The notes beneath the pieces are model-generated. The model worked only from the letters and a program-made list of their open reading frames with translations. It was not told the DNA's origin and did not search any database. The translations under genes were made by a program, and so were the position numbers. DNA of 64,000 nucleotides. It comes from Streptomyces catenulae (lineage in GTDB: Bacteria; Actinomycetota; Actinomycetes; Streptomycetales; Streptomycetaceae). Positions 24,062 through 32,785 of this stretch are shown here, in pieces; positions within the stretch are counted from its first letter, which is position 1, and each line of letters opens with the position of its first letter. The stretch spans positions 1 to 64,000 of the forward strand of contig NZ_JODY01000016.1 in NCBI RefSeq assembly GCF_000718015.1. Direction: 5' to 3'.

Positions 24062-25345
24062 CTACGGATAGCGCAGGTAGCGGCGGCGCACCGCCCGGAA
24101 GCGGGCCAGCTCCCGCTGCCAGGCGCCGACGACGTCATCCGTCCCCGCACCCTTGTCGATCATCGTGCGGACGGTCGCCGAACCGGTCAGCCGGTCGATG
24201 CCGAGATCCGGCCGCCACGCGAAGCCGTCCCACACCCGTTTCGCCGTCACCAGCAGCCCGATACCGGTACGCACCGGGTCGAACGCCGCCCGGTCGCTCA
24301 CATGCAGCTGCACCCCGCCGACCGTCCGCCCCTCGAACTTCGAGAAGGCGGGCGCGAAGTACGCCTCCCGGAAGCGCACGCCGGGCAGACCGAGTTCCCC
24401 GGCTGCCGCGGCCCAGCGCCGGTCGATGCCCTCCGCGCCCAGCAGCTCGAACGGGTGGGTGGTGCCGCGTCCTTCGGAGAGGTTGGTCCCCTCGAACAGG
24501 CAGGTCCCGGCGTACACCAGCGCGGTGTCCGGGGTCGGCATGTTCGGGCTCGGCGGCACCCACGGCAGCCCGGTCGCGTCGAAGAAGTCACCGCGCCGCC
24601 ACCCGGACATCGCGACCGTCTCCAGCCGCACCCGCCGCCCCGCGTCCGCCGCCACGAACTCCTCGTTGAAGAGCCGCGCCAGCTCCGCCGCCGTCATCCC
24701 GTGCGCCTGCGCGATCGGCTTGCGGCCCACGAACGAGGCGTACGCCGGATCCAGCACCGGCCCCGCCGCGTCCCGTCCGGTCACCGGATTCGGCCGGTCC
24801 AGCACCACGAACCCCTTGCCCGCCAGCGCCGCGGCCACCATGCAGTCGTAGAGCGTCCAGATGTACGTGTAGAACCGCGCGCCGACGTCCTGGATGTCGA
24901 AGACGACGGTGTCCACCCCGGACGCGGTGAAGACGTCCGCCAACTCCTGACCGCTCCTGCCGTACGTGTCGTACACCGGCAGCCCGGTCGCCGGATCGTC
25001 GTACCGCCCCTGCGAACCCCCCGCCTGCGCGGTGCCGCGGAATCCGTGCTCGGGGCCGAACACCGCCCGCAGCCGCACCCGTGCGTCGGCGTGCAGCACA
25101 TCGACGATGTGGCGCAGCTCCGGGGTGACGCCGGTGGGGTTGGTGACGACGCCGACGGTGCGGCCGTCGAGGAGGCGGTAGCCGTCGGCGGCGAGCCGGT
25201 CGAAGCCGGTGCGCACCGGGCGGCGGACCGGGGAGCCCGGCGGGGCGGAGGCGGCGGAGGCGGTGGCGGGTGCGGCGGCGAGCGCCGCACCGGCGGCGCC
25301 GGTCGCGGCGAGCCGGCCGAGCAGCAGACGTCGGGACAGGGTCAT
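24062..25345 (-). CDS. Exo-beta-N-acetylmuramidase NamZ (DUF1343), Tat-exported
   Basis: A 427-residue member of DUF1343, now known as NamZ (GH171), which releases terminal MurNAc from peptidoglycan fragments. The N-terminus MTLSRRLLLGRLAATGAAGAALA has a twin-arginine-type signal (SRRLLLG) and an Ala-rich core up to about residue 33. Family blocks include VGVVTNPTGV, FGPEHGFRG, VFDIQDVGARFYTYIWTL, LDRPNPV and GRGTTHPFELLGA. ATG 25343-25345 has GGAGGG upstream. A longer in-frame ORF reaching 25927 covers the next gene antisense and was rejected. A role in wall turnover or recycling is inferred from the family. Confidence 0.9.
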   Translation of the reverse strand: MTLSRRLLLGRLAATGAAGAALAAAPATASAASAPPGSPVRRPVRTGFDRLAADGYRLLDGRTVGVVTNPTGVTPELRHIVDVLHADARVRLRAVFGPEHGFRGTAQAGGSQGRYDDPATGLPVYDTYGRSGQELADVFTASGVDTVVFDIQDVGARFYTYIWTLYDCMVAAALAGKGFVVLDRPNPVTGRDAAGPVLDPAYASFVGRKPIAQAHGMTAAELARLFNEEFVAADAGRRVRLETVAMSGWRRGDFFDATGLPWVPPSPNMPTPDTALVYAGTCLFEGTNLSEGRGTTHPFELLGAEGIDRRWAAAAGELGLPGVRFREAYFAPAFSKFEGRTVGGVQLHVSDRAAFDPVRTGIGLLVTAKRVWDGFAWRPDLGIDRLTGSATVRTMIDKGAGTDDVVGAWQRELARFRAVRRRYLRYP

Positions 25346-25458
25346 GTGCAGCCCTCCGGGAGCGGTGAGCGGACAGGGGCCGTGCCGAGCGCACCGTAAC
25401 CCGGCCACGCGCCCCGCGGAACGCGCCGGACATGGCGCGTCCAGCTCTTCCGCTGCCA

Positions 25459-25478
25459 CATACCGACTGGTTAGTCTG
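25459..25478. promoter_or_regulatory. TetR-type operator upstream of the SDR operon
   Basis: CATACCGACTGGTTAGTCTG is an imperfect palindrome 36 bases before the SDR start. Very similar 20-mers occur at 31698-31717 and 35439-35458. Confidence 0.7.
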
Positions 25479-25514
25479 CCCCTGGGAAAGTGCCGAACGA
25501 CCTGGGGAGCCAGC

Positions 25515-26282
25515 GTGGAAGCCGTACGGGACAAGGCCGTCGTCGTGACCGGAGCGGGCGGAGGCATCGGCGCCGCACTCGCCCGCCGCTTCGCCACCGA
25601 GGGCGCCCGGGTGGTCGTCAACGACCTCGACGCGGCCAAGGCGGAGAAGACCGCCGCGGAACTCGGCGCGCTCGCCGTCCCCGGGGACGCCTCCACCGTC
25701 GTCCCCGCCGCCCGCGAGGCGCTCGGCGGCGACATCGACATCTTCTGCGCCAACGCCGGGGTCGGCACCGGCGGCGGCCCCGACGCACCCGAGGACGACT
25801 GGGCGCTGGCCTGGGACGTCAACGTCATGGCACACGTCCGCGCCGCCCGCGAACTGCTGCCCGGCTGGCTGGCCCGCGGCGACGGCCGCTTCGTCTCCAC
25901 CGTCTCCGCCGCCGGACTGCTCACCATGATCGAGGCGGCCCCCTACAGCGTCACCAAGCACGGTGCCTACGCCTTCGCCGAATGGCTGTCGCTGACCTAC
26001 CGTCACCGCGGCGTCGCCGTCCACGCCATCTGCCCGCAGGGCGTCCGCACCGACATGCTCGCCGCGACCGGCGCCGCCGGGGAACTGGTCCTCACCCCCA
26101 CCGCCGTCGAACCCGAGACCGTCGCCGACGCCCTCCTCGACGCGATGGCCGAGGACCGCTTCCTGGTCCTGCCGCACCCGGAGGTCGCCGCCTACTACAC
26201 CGCACGCGCCGCCGAACCGGACCGCTGGCTCGGCAGCATGAACCGCCTCCAGCAGAAACTGGAACGGACGGACGGCAGGTAA
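25515..26282 (+). CDS. Short-chain dehydrogenase/reductase
   Basis: A 255-residue classical SDR that oxidises or reduces an alcohol/ketone with NAD(P). The nucleotide motif TGAGGGIG is at residues 12-19, CANAG is near residue 80, and the catalytic YSVTK is at Tyr144-Lys148. The start is GTG 25515 after GGGGAG. It heads an operon with an acyl-CoA ligase and a TetR regulator and has an operator-like palindrome close upstream. In levulinate-type pathways an SDR (LvaD) acts on 4-hydroxy/keto acyl-CoA, which would fit this setting. That assignment is inference. Confidence 0.92.
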   Translation: MEAVRDKAVVVTGAGGGIGAALARRFATEGARVVVNDLDAAKAEKTAAELGALAVPGDASTVVPAAREALGGDIDIFCANAGVGTGGGPDAPEDDWALAWDVNVMAHVRAARELLPGWLARGDGRFVSTVSAAGLLTMIEAAPYSVTKHGAYAFAEWLSLTYRHRGVAVHAICPQGVRTDMLAATGAAGELVLTPTAVEPETVADALLDAMAEDRFLVLPHPEVAAYYTARAAEPDRWLGSMNRLQQKLERTDGR

Positions 26283-26469
26283 CGCCCCCGGCGCACGGGC
26301 CTCGGCCGCGCGCCTCCCGCCGACCGGGCCGCCCCCCCGCGGCCCGCCGGGGTGACCGACCGCCACCCCGCCCTCCCCGCACGGCAACCGGCACCCGCCG
26401 GTCCCGTACGCGACCGGCCCCGGGCCGCGCGCGGCGGGCCCGGCACCCAGGACGAAAGGGCCGCACCCG

Positions 26470-28143
26470 ATGACCTCCTACCAGGACAAGCCGTGGCTGG
26501 CGCAGCTCACCGAGGCGCAGCGCGCCCCCGTCGACCCGCCCGCCTCCCTGCTCCACACCTTCCGCGACGCGGTCCACCACGTCCCCGACCACACCGCCCT
26601 CGCCTACTTCGACGCCCGCCTCACCTACGCCGAGACCGACGCGCTCTCCGACGGCGTCGCCGCCCACCTCGCCGCCCACGGCTTCCGCCCCGGCGACCGC
26701 GCCGTGGTGATGCTGCAGAACACCCCGCACTTCGTCCTCGCCCTCCTCGGCGTCTGGAAGGCGGGCGGCGTCGTCGTCCCCGTCAACCCCATGTACAAGT
26801 CCGGCGAGATGGCCCACGTACTCTCCGACGCCGAGGTCACCGCCGTCGTCTGCGCCGACCGCACCTGGGACGCCTTCCTCCGCGACACCGCCGCCCGGCA
26901 ACCATCCGTCCGCATCGCCCTGACCGCCTGCGAGGCCGGACTCCAGACCCGCGACGACACCCGGGTGCTCCGCCCCGAACGCCTCGGCCCCCGGGACGGC
27001 GCCGACGACCTGCTGACCGCCGCCCGCAACGCCGCCGCCGCGCCGGTCCCCGCCGTCCCCGCACCGACCGCCACCGACACCGCGCTGATCAGCTACACCT
27101 CCGGCACCAGCGGCACCCCCAAGGGCGCCACCAACACCCACGGCAACCTCTCCTACAACGTCGAGCGGCAGCGCACCGGACTGGCACTCCCCGCCGGATC
27201 GACCTACTACGCCCTCGCCCCGCTCTTCCACATCACCGGCCTCGTCTGCGAACTGGCCGGAGCCTTCGCCAACCGCGGCGTCTGCGCGCTCACCTACCGC
27301 TTCGACGCGGGCGTCGTCCTGGACGCCTTCCTGGAGTACCGCCCGGCCTTCACCGTCGGCCCCTCGACCGCGTTCATGGCGCTGCTGGCCCACCCCGGCG
27401 TCACCCGCGACCACTTCGCCTCCTTCGCGATGATCGCCTCCGGCGGCGCGCCCGTACCGCCCGCCCTGGTGGCGGCGTTCCGCGCCGGATCCGGCTGCTA
27501 CCTCCACAACGGCTACGGCCTGACCGAGACCACCGCCACCCTCGCCACCGTCCCGCCCGGCCGCGAGGCACCCGTCGACCCGGAGTCCGGCACCCTCGCC
27601 GTCGGCGTGCCCGGCCCCGACGCCGTCGTCCGGATCGTCGACGAGAGCGGCGCCGACGTGCCGTTCGGCACCCATGGCGAGATCGTGGCCCGCGGTCCGC
27701 AGGTCGTCCCCGGCTACTGGCGCCGCCCCGACGCGACCGCGCAGGCGATACCCGGCGGCGAACTGCGCACCGGCGACATCGGCTTCATGGACGCCGACGG
27801 CTGGCTCTACGTCGTCGACCGCAAGAAGGACATGATCAACGCCTCCGGCTTCAAGGTCTGGCCACGGGAGGTCGAGGACGTCCTCTACACCCACCCGGCG
27901 GTGCGCGAGGCGGCCGTCGTCGGCATCCCGGACGCCTACCGCGGCGAGTCCGTCAAGGCGTACGTCAGCCTGCGGCCCGGCACCGCCCCGGACCCGGCCG
28001 AGCTGTCCGGACACTGCCGGGAGCGGCTCGCGGCGTACAAATGTCCCCGGGAGGTCGAGATCCTGCCCGAGCTGCCGAAGACCACGAGTGGGAAGATCCT
28101 CCGGCGGGAGCTGCGGGACCGCACCCGCCCCGACGGCCGCTGA
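26470..28143 (+). CDS. Acyl-CoA ligase (AMP-forming)
   Basis: A 557-residue ANL-superfamily ligase that activates a carboxylic acid to its CoA thioester through an acyl-AMP. The AMP-binding P-loop SYTSGTSGTPKGATNTH is at about residues 204-220, NGYGLTETT at about residue 350, and the C-terminal hinge and Lys region GKILRRELRDR closes the protein. Length is normal. It lies 187 bases after the SDR and 45 before the TetR gene, all rightward. Chain length or acid type is not readable. The context favours a short hydroxy/keto acid or a fatty acid. Confidence 0.92.
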   Translation: MTSYQDKPWLAQLTEAQRAPVDPPASLLHTFRDAVHHVPDHTALAYFDARLTYAETDALSDGVAAHLAAHGFRPGDRAVVMLQNTPHFVLALLGVWKAGGVVVPVNPMYKSGEMAHVLSDAEVTAVVCADRTWDAFLRDTAARQPSVRIALTACEAGLQTRDDTRVLRPERLGPRDGADDLLTAARNAAAAPVPAVPAPTATDTALISYTSGTSGTPKGATNTHGNLSYNVERQRTGLALPAGSTYYALAPLFHITGLVCELAGAFANRGVCALTYRFDAGVVLDAFLEYRPAFTVGPSTAFMALLAHPGVTRDHFASFAMIASGGAPVPPALVAAFRAGSGCYLHNGYGLTETTATLATVPPGREAPVDPESGTLAVGVPGPDAVVRIVDESGADVPFGTHGEIVARGPQVVPGYWRRPDATAQAIPGGELRTGDIGFMDADGWLYVVDRKKDMINASGFKVWPREVEDVLYTHPAVREAAVVGIPDAYRGESVKAYVSLRPGTAPDPAELSGHCRERLAAYKCPREVEILPELPKTTSGKILRRELRDRTRPDGR

Positions 28144-28188
28144 CCGGCCGGGCCCCCGCGAACGACCCGCGCGACGACGAAGGAACAG

Positions 28189-28794
28189 GTGACGGCGATG
28201 GCCGCAACGAAGGACGGCGACGGCACGAAGCCGGTGGCGCAGCGGCTGCTGGCCACCGCCACCCACCTCTTCGCGGAGCGCGGCTACGACCGCACCTCCG
28301 TCCAGGAGATCGTCGACGCGGCGGGCGTCACCAAGGGCGCCCTCTACCACTACTTCGGCTCCAAGGAGGACCTGCTCCACGAGGTCTACGGCCGGGTGCT
28401 CCGCCTCCAGCAGGAGCGCCTGGACCACTTCGCGGACGCCGACGCGCCGGTGGAGCGGCGGCTCCGTGACGCCGCCGCGGACGTCGTCGTCACCACCATC
28501 GAGAACCTCGACGACACCAAGATCTTCTTCCGGTCGATGCACCACCTCGGCCCGGAGAAGGACAAGCAGGTACGGGCCGAACGCCGCCGCTACCACGAAC
28601 GGTTCCGCGCCCTGATCGAGGAGGGCCAGCGCAGCGGCGTCTTCGCCGCCGACGTCCCCGCCGACCTCGTCGTGGACTACCACTTCGGCTCCGTCCACCA
28701 CCTCGGCACCTGGTACCGCGAGGACGGCCCCCTCACCCCGCAGGAGGTGGCCGACCACCTGGCCGACCTGCTGCTGCGGGCGCTGCGACCGTAG
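28189..28794 (+). CDS. TetR-family regulator of the acyl-CoA block
   Basis: A 201-residue TetR regulator with helix-turn-helix TSVQEIVDAAGVTKGALYHYFGSKEDLLHEVY (about residues 38-70). The C-terminal domain (FFRSMHHLGPEKDKQVRAERRRYHERFRALIEEG) is as in KstR2/FadR-like regulators that sense acyl-CoA. GTG 28189 follows AAGGAACAG; ATG 28198 is an alternative. As the last gene of the SDR-ligase operon it is the best candidate to bind the three related palindromes at 25459, 31698 and 35439. The effector is unknown. Confidence 0.9.
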   Translation: MTAMAATKDGDGTKPVAQRLLATATHLFAERGYDRTSVQEIVDAAGVTKGALYHYFGSKEDLLHEVYGRVLRLQQERLDHFADADAPVERRLRDAAADVVVTTIENLDDTKIFFRSMHHLGPEKDKQVRAERRRYHERFRALIEEGQRSGVFAADVPADLVVDYHFGSVHHLGTWYREDGPLTPQEVADHLADLLLRALRP

Positions 28795-29317
28795 GCCCGG
28801 GCGGCGGTCCGGGGGGCTCTCGGCTGTGGCTCCCGTTGGCCCTGGTGGCGTTTCGGCGGCAGCGCCCGCCGTGCCTCGGCCTCTCGGTGGCAGCTCCCGT
28901 CGGCCTCTCAGTCGTAGCTCCCGCTGTGCCTCGGCGTCTCAGCGGCAGCGCCCGCCGTGCCTCGGCGTCTCAGCCGCAGCTCCCGCTGTGCCTCGGCGTC
29001 TCAGCGGCAGCGCCCGCCGCCCCCGGCCTCTCAGCCGCAGTTCCCGCCGTCCCCCGGCCGTAGCCTCCGTCATCCCTCGGCCTCCAGTTCCGGTCCGTGT
29101 CCCCGCTCCCGGAAATATCGGCTCGCCGCCCCGCGTTGTGGCCCCGCAGGGGGCCCACCCGACCCCTACGGGAGGCGTTCGACCCCGCCTTACGGGTCGC
29201 CGACTGGCGACCCTACGGATCACCCGCCCACGTCCCTACGGGTCCGCCCCCACCCGCAGCCCCGCCGCCCGCCCCGCCCCTGCGGCGGTACGAGCGGCGT
29301 TCCCGCGCGGGTGGCCG
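28795..29317. other. Long non-coding gap with repeat array
   Basis: This 523-base gap lies between the convergent TetR and acyl-CoA dehydrogenase genes. It is filled by an imperfect 31-bp tandem array (28865-29042) and then a stretch (about 29150-29260) with repeated CCCTACGG/TTACGGGT words. No gene with recognisable protein features is present. The open frames crossing it are produced by the repeats. Confidence 0.65.
28865..29042. repeat. Imperfect 31-bp tandem repeat array
   Basis: About six units follow the pattern CCCGCYGTGCCTCGGCGTCT followed by CAGCSGCAGCK. Clear 31-bp units begin at 28865, 28920, 28951 and 28982, with a shortened unit at 28896 and a diverged one at 29013. Two versions alternate, which suggests an older 62-bp period. 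Confidence 0.85.
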
Positions 29318-30541
29318 TTACCGGTACTGCTTCAGCTCCCGGCGTGCCAGCGACCGCTGGTGGACCTCGTCCGGGCCGTCGGCCAGCCGCAGGGTCCGGG
29401 CCGCCGCCCACAGTTCGGCCAGCGGGAAGTCCTGGCTGACGCCGCCGGCGCCGTGCAGTTGGACCGCCTTGTCGAGGATGTCGACGACGGTCCGCGGGGT
29501 GGCGATCTTGATGGCCTGGATCTCGGTGTGGGCGCCCTTGTTGCCGACGGTGTCCATCAGCCAGGCGGTCTTCAGCACCAGCAGCCGCAGCTGTTCCACC
29601 GCGACCCGCGCGTCCGCGATCCACTCCTGCACCACACCCTGTTGGGCGAGCGGCTTGCCGAACGCCTCCCGGGACACCGCGCGGCGGCACATCAGCTCGA
29701 TGGCGCGCTCCGCCATCCCGATCAGCCGCATGCAGTGGTGGATCCGGCCGGGACCCAGCCGCGCCTGGGCGATGGCGAAGCCGCCGCCCTCCTCGCCGAT
29801 GAGGTGGGTCGCCGGTACCCGGACGTTCTCGAAGACCACCTCGGCGTGGCCGCCGTGGTAGTGGTCCTCGTAGCCGTAGACCTGCATGGCCCGCTTGACG
29901 GTCAGGCCCGGGGTGTCGCGGGGGACGAGGATCATCGACTGCTGGCGGCGGATGTCCGCGCCGTCCGGGTCGGTCTTGCCCATCACGATGAAGATCCGGC
30001 AGTCGGGGTGCATCGCGCCGGAGATGTACCACTTGCGGCCGTTGATGAGGTAGTCGCCGGAACCGTCGGTGACCTTCTCGATGCGGGTCTCGATGTTGGT
30101 CGCGTCCGACGACGCCACGTCCGGCTCGGTCATCGCGAACGCCGAACGGATCTCCCCGGCGAGCAGCGGCTCCAGCCACTCCTTGCGCTGCGCCGCGCTG
30201 CCGAACTGCGCCAGCACCTCCATGTTGCCGGTGTCCGGCGCCGCGCAGTTCAGCGCGGTCGGCGCCAGCTGCGGGCTACGGCCGGTGATCTCGGCGAGCG
30301 GGGCGTACTGGAGGTTGGTCAGCCCGGCGCCCAGCTCCGCGTCGGGCAGGAAGAGGTTCCACAGCCCCTGCCGCCGCGCCTCGGCCTTCAGCTCCTCCAC
30401 CACCGGCGGCGTCCGCCACGGCGAGTCCAGCGCGGCGCGCTGCTCGTCCGCCGTCGCCTCCGCGGGCAGTACGTGCTCGTCCATGAAGGCCAGCAGCCGC
30501 GCGCGCAGCTCCTCGGTACGGGCGTCGAATGCGAAGTCCAT
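29318..30541 (-). CDS. Acyl-CoA dehydrogenase, ACAD10/11-like
   Basis: A 407-residue FAD-dependent acyl-CoA dehydrogenase. Seen are the N-terminal helical domain, FAMTEPDVASSDATNIET (FAD contact, about residue 150), and the C-terminal GAGGVSQDFPLAELWAAARTLRLADGPDEVH block. The long N-terminal part and the GYEDHYHGGHAEVVFENVRVP stretch match the ACAD10/ACAD11 branch, in which the enzyme works with a kinase-like partner. It starts 6 bases after the phosphotransferase gene stop, which indicates one operon. In this branch the reaction can be elimination on a phosphorylated 4-hydroxyacyl-CoA instead of simple oxidation. That is family inference. Confidence 0.93.
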   Translation of the reverse strand: MDFAFDARTEELRARLLAFMDEHVLPAEATADEQRAALDSPWRTPPVVEELKAEARRQGLWNLFLPDAELGAGLTNLQYAPLAEITGRSPQLAPTALNCAAPDTGNMEVLAQFGSAAQRKEWLEPLLAGEIRSAFAMTEPDVASSDATNIETRIEKVTDGSGDYLINGRKWYISGAMHPDCRIFIVMGKTDPDGADIRRQQSMILVPRDTPGLTVKRAMQVYGYEDHYHGGHAEVVFENVRVPATHLIGEEGGGFAIAQARLGPGRIHHCMRLIGMAERAIELMCRRAVSREAFGKPLAQQGVVQEWIADARVAVEQLRLLVLKTAWLMDTVGNKGAHTEIQAIKIATPRTVVDILDKAVQLHGAGGVSQDFPLAELWAAARTLRLADGPDEVHQRSLARRELKQYR

Positions 30542-30547
30542 GGTGCC

Positions 30548-31600
30548 TCAGCCTTCCTTGAGGGTGGTGAGTCCGTGGTGGATGAAGACGGGCACGAGTT
30601 CGCCGATCCGGTCGAACCCGGCGCCGACGGTCTGCCCGAGCGTGTACCGGTAGTGGATGCCCTCCAGGATCACCGCGAGTTTGAACCACGCGAACGCGGT
30701 GTACCAGGCGATCGCCGAGGTGTCCCGCCCGGAGCGCTCCGCGTAGCGGGCGATCAGTTCGTCCGGCGTCGGGTGGCCGGGCGCGCCGCTCGTGGTGGAG
30801 ACCGGCGACTCGGCGAGCCCCAGGTCGGAGCTGTACATCGCCAGCAGCCCGAGGTCGGTCAGCGGGTCGCCGAGGGTGGACATCTCCCAGTCGAGGACGG
30901 CCGTCGGGGCGTCGTCCGCGCCGATCAGGACGTTGTCGAGGCGGTAGTCGCCGTGGACGACGGACGGCGCGGGCGAGGCGGGCAGCGCCCGGCCGAGTCC
31001 CTCGTGGAGCGCCTCGATGCCCGGCAGGTCGCGGCCCCGGGAGGCGGCCAGCTGCTTGCCCCAGCGCCGTAGTTGCCGTTCCAGGAACCCGTCCGGGCGC
31101 CCGAATCCGGTCAGTCCGACGGCCTCCGGGTCGACCGCGTGCAGATCGACGAGGGTGTCGACGAGCGAGCGCACCACCGCCCGGGTCCGCTCGGCGCCCA
31201 GCGGCCGCAGCTGCTCGGCGGTCCGGTACGGCACGCCCTCGACCAGCTCCATCACGTAGAACGGCGCCCCGATGACGGACTCGTCCTCGCACAGCAGCAG
31301 CGTCTCGGGCACCGGTACCGGGGTGGGGTGCAGGGCGCTGATCACGCGGTGTTCGCGGCCCATGTCGTGCGCGGTGGCCAGGACGTGGCCGAGCGGCGGG
31401 CGGCGCACCACCCAGGAGGAGGTGCCGTCGGTGACGCGGTAGGTGAGGTTGGACCGCCCGCCCTCGATCAGCCGGGCGCGCAGCGGGCCCGCCGTCAGGC
31501 CCGGCCGTTCGCGCTCCAGATGGCGGCGGAGCGCCTCCGGGTCGAGTCCGGGCGGCGCCTGCGGGTCCGTGCCCGGTGGGGGAGGGGTGCCCTTGCTCAT
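30548..31600 (-). CDS. APH-like kinase, ACAD10/11 N-domain type (LvaA-like)
   Basis: A 350-residue protein of the aminoglycoside-phosphotransferase fold that is found fused to acyl-CoA dehydrogenase in ACAD10/11. Kinase motifs are VVHGDYRLDNVLIG (catalytic loop, about residues 216-229) and VLDWEMSTLGDPLTDLGLL (metal-binding Asp). It probably phosphorylates a hydroxyacyl-CoA and not an antibiotic, because it is 6 bases from an acyl-CoA dehydrogenase gene. ATG 31598-31600 is preceded by an operator-like palindrome about 100 bases upstream. Substrate is inference. Confidence 0.9.
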   Translation of the reverse strand: MSKGTPPPPGTDPQAPPGLDPEALRRHLERERPGLTAGPLRARLIEGGRSNLTYRVTDGTSSWVVRRPPLGHVLATAHDMGREHRVISALHPTPVPVPETLLLCEDESVIGAPFYVMELVEGVPYRTAEQLRPLGAERTRAVVRSLVDTLVDLHAVDPEAVGLTGFGRPDGFLERQLRRWGKQLAASRGRDLPGIEALHEGLGRALPASPAPSVVHGDYRLDNVLIGADDAPTAVLDWEMSTLGDPLTDLGLLAMYSSDLGLAESPVSTTSGAPGHPTPDELIARYAERSGRDTSAIAWYTAFAWFKLAVILEGIHYRYTLGQTVGAGFDRIGELVPVFIHHGLTTLKEG

Positions 31601-31697
31601 CGTGGTCCTCCATACGGAGTGGACGGTCGGACGGTGCCGTACGGGGACGGCGGCACGGCAGGCGCCCGGGGGTCGTCCCGGGGCACCCGCGTACGAT

Positions 31698-31717
31698 CAT
31701 GCCGACTAGTCGGTATG
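31698..31717. promoter_or_regulatory. TetR-type operator upstream of the kinase-dehydrogenase operon
   Basis: CATGCCGACTAGTCGGTATG is an almost perfect 20-bp palindrome (one non-matching pair), 98 bases before the kinase start. It is the best-matched of three related sites in this region. Confidence 0.8.
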
Positions 31718-31843
31718 GAGTCCAGTGCCCCGGCGTGGGGGATGGGTCACGCGGCCCCGGGGCGGTCGCCTGCGGGGCGCGCGGGGCACCGGCGCGCGCT
31801 GGGAGTGCGGGAGGTCGCCCCGCGCCCCCGGCGCCGCGTCCGC

Positions 31844-32785
31844 TCAGGCGTGACAGGCCACCGGGACCCCGCCGTTCATCGCGGTCATGTCGGCGAACAC
31901 GGTCCGTACGTCCAGCGGCGCCCCGGGCTCGGCGCCCTCCAACTCCGCGTAGGCGCGGTGCAGATTGGCCACCAGCCGCTCACTCTCGGCCAGCTCCGCG
32001 AACGGCCCGAGGTCGGCGCCGGTGGCCGCCTCCAGCGGGCTCAGCCCGGCCGCATGGCTGCGCCGCGCCAGCTCGTCGACGTAGCGCAGATACGCCTCGA
32101 CGGTGTCGTAGACCTCGGGACCGGTCACCGGTCCGTGGCCCGGCACCACCGTCGTCGCGTCCAGCGACCGCAGCAGCTCCAGCGCGCGCAGCGACCCGGC
32201 CAGCGAGCCCATGAGCAGGAACGGCGTACCGCCGTGGAAGACCAGGTCCCCGGTGAAGACGGTGCGCCGACCCGGCAGCCAGACGAGGGTGTCGCCCCGG
32301 GTGTGCGCGACGCCCGGGTGCAGCAGCCGCGCCTCGATGTCGCCGACGTACAGCGTCAGCGCGTCCGTGTACGTCAGCGACGGCGGCGTCAGCGTGATGT
32401 CACCGAAGTCGTTCTCCGGCCACATCGCCTCCAACTGGTGCCCCGCGGCGAGGAGTTCGCTGCGGCAGACGGCGTGTCCGACGATCGTGGCCGCCGGGGT
32501 GAAGAGGGAGTTGCCGTAGGTGTGGTCGCCGTGGTGGTGGGTGTTGACGACGATCCGCGGCGCGGGCGCCCCGCTCTCCGCGATCCGCCGCGCCAGCAGC
32601 CGCGAGCGCCGCTCGGTCGCCGCGGTGTCCACCAGCAGCGTCGCCCCGCCGTCGGTCACCACCCCGGCGTTGTTCAGACACCAGCCGCCGTCGGGCTGGA
32701 CGAACGCCGAGACGCCGGGGCTCAGTTCGGTCAGCCCCGGCTCGTCGGGGGTGCTGGGGGAGACGGGTCCGGAGGGTCGGGGCAT
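31844..32785 (-). CDS. Metallo-beta-lactamase-fold hydrolase
   Basis: A 313-residue MBL-fold protein. The HxHxDH metal motif is at His83, His85, Asp87, His88 (THHHGDH), a later His in PGVAHTRGDTLVWLPGRRTVFTGDLVFHGG gives the third metal-ligand region, and PGHGPV follows. This is the glyoxalase II/SoxH-like group that hydrolyses thioesters or other esters. ATG 32785 with GAGGAG upstream was chosen; the longer frame to 32884 has a Pro/Arg-rich lead without a start signal. It sits just upstream of the kinase-dehydrogenase operon on the same strand, so a role in the same acyl metabolism is possible. Confidence 0.88.
   Translation of the reverse strand: MPRPSGPVSPSTPDEPGLTELSPGVSAFVQPDGGWCLNNAGVVTDGGATLLVDTAATERRSRLLARRIAESGAPAPRIVVNTHHHGDHTYGNSLFTPAATIVGHAVCRSELLAAGHQLEAMWPENDFGDITLTPPSLTYTDALTLYVGDIEARLLHPGVAHTRGDTLVWLPGRRTVFTGDLVFHGGTPFLLMGSLAGSLRALELLRSLDATTVVPGHGPVTGPEVYDTVEAYLRYVDELARRSHAAGLSPLEAATGADLGPFAELAESERLVANLHRAYAELEGAEPGAPLDVRTVFADMTAMNGGVPVACHA

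Noticed and set aside
28865..29042. CRISPR array
   Set aside because: The units abut each other without spacers and the copies diverge inside the unit. No cas genes are present.
30548..31600. Aminoglycoside resistance gene
   Set aside because: Operon context with an acyl-CoA dehydrogenase and ACAD10/11-like layout argue for a metabolic kinase.
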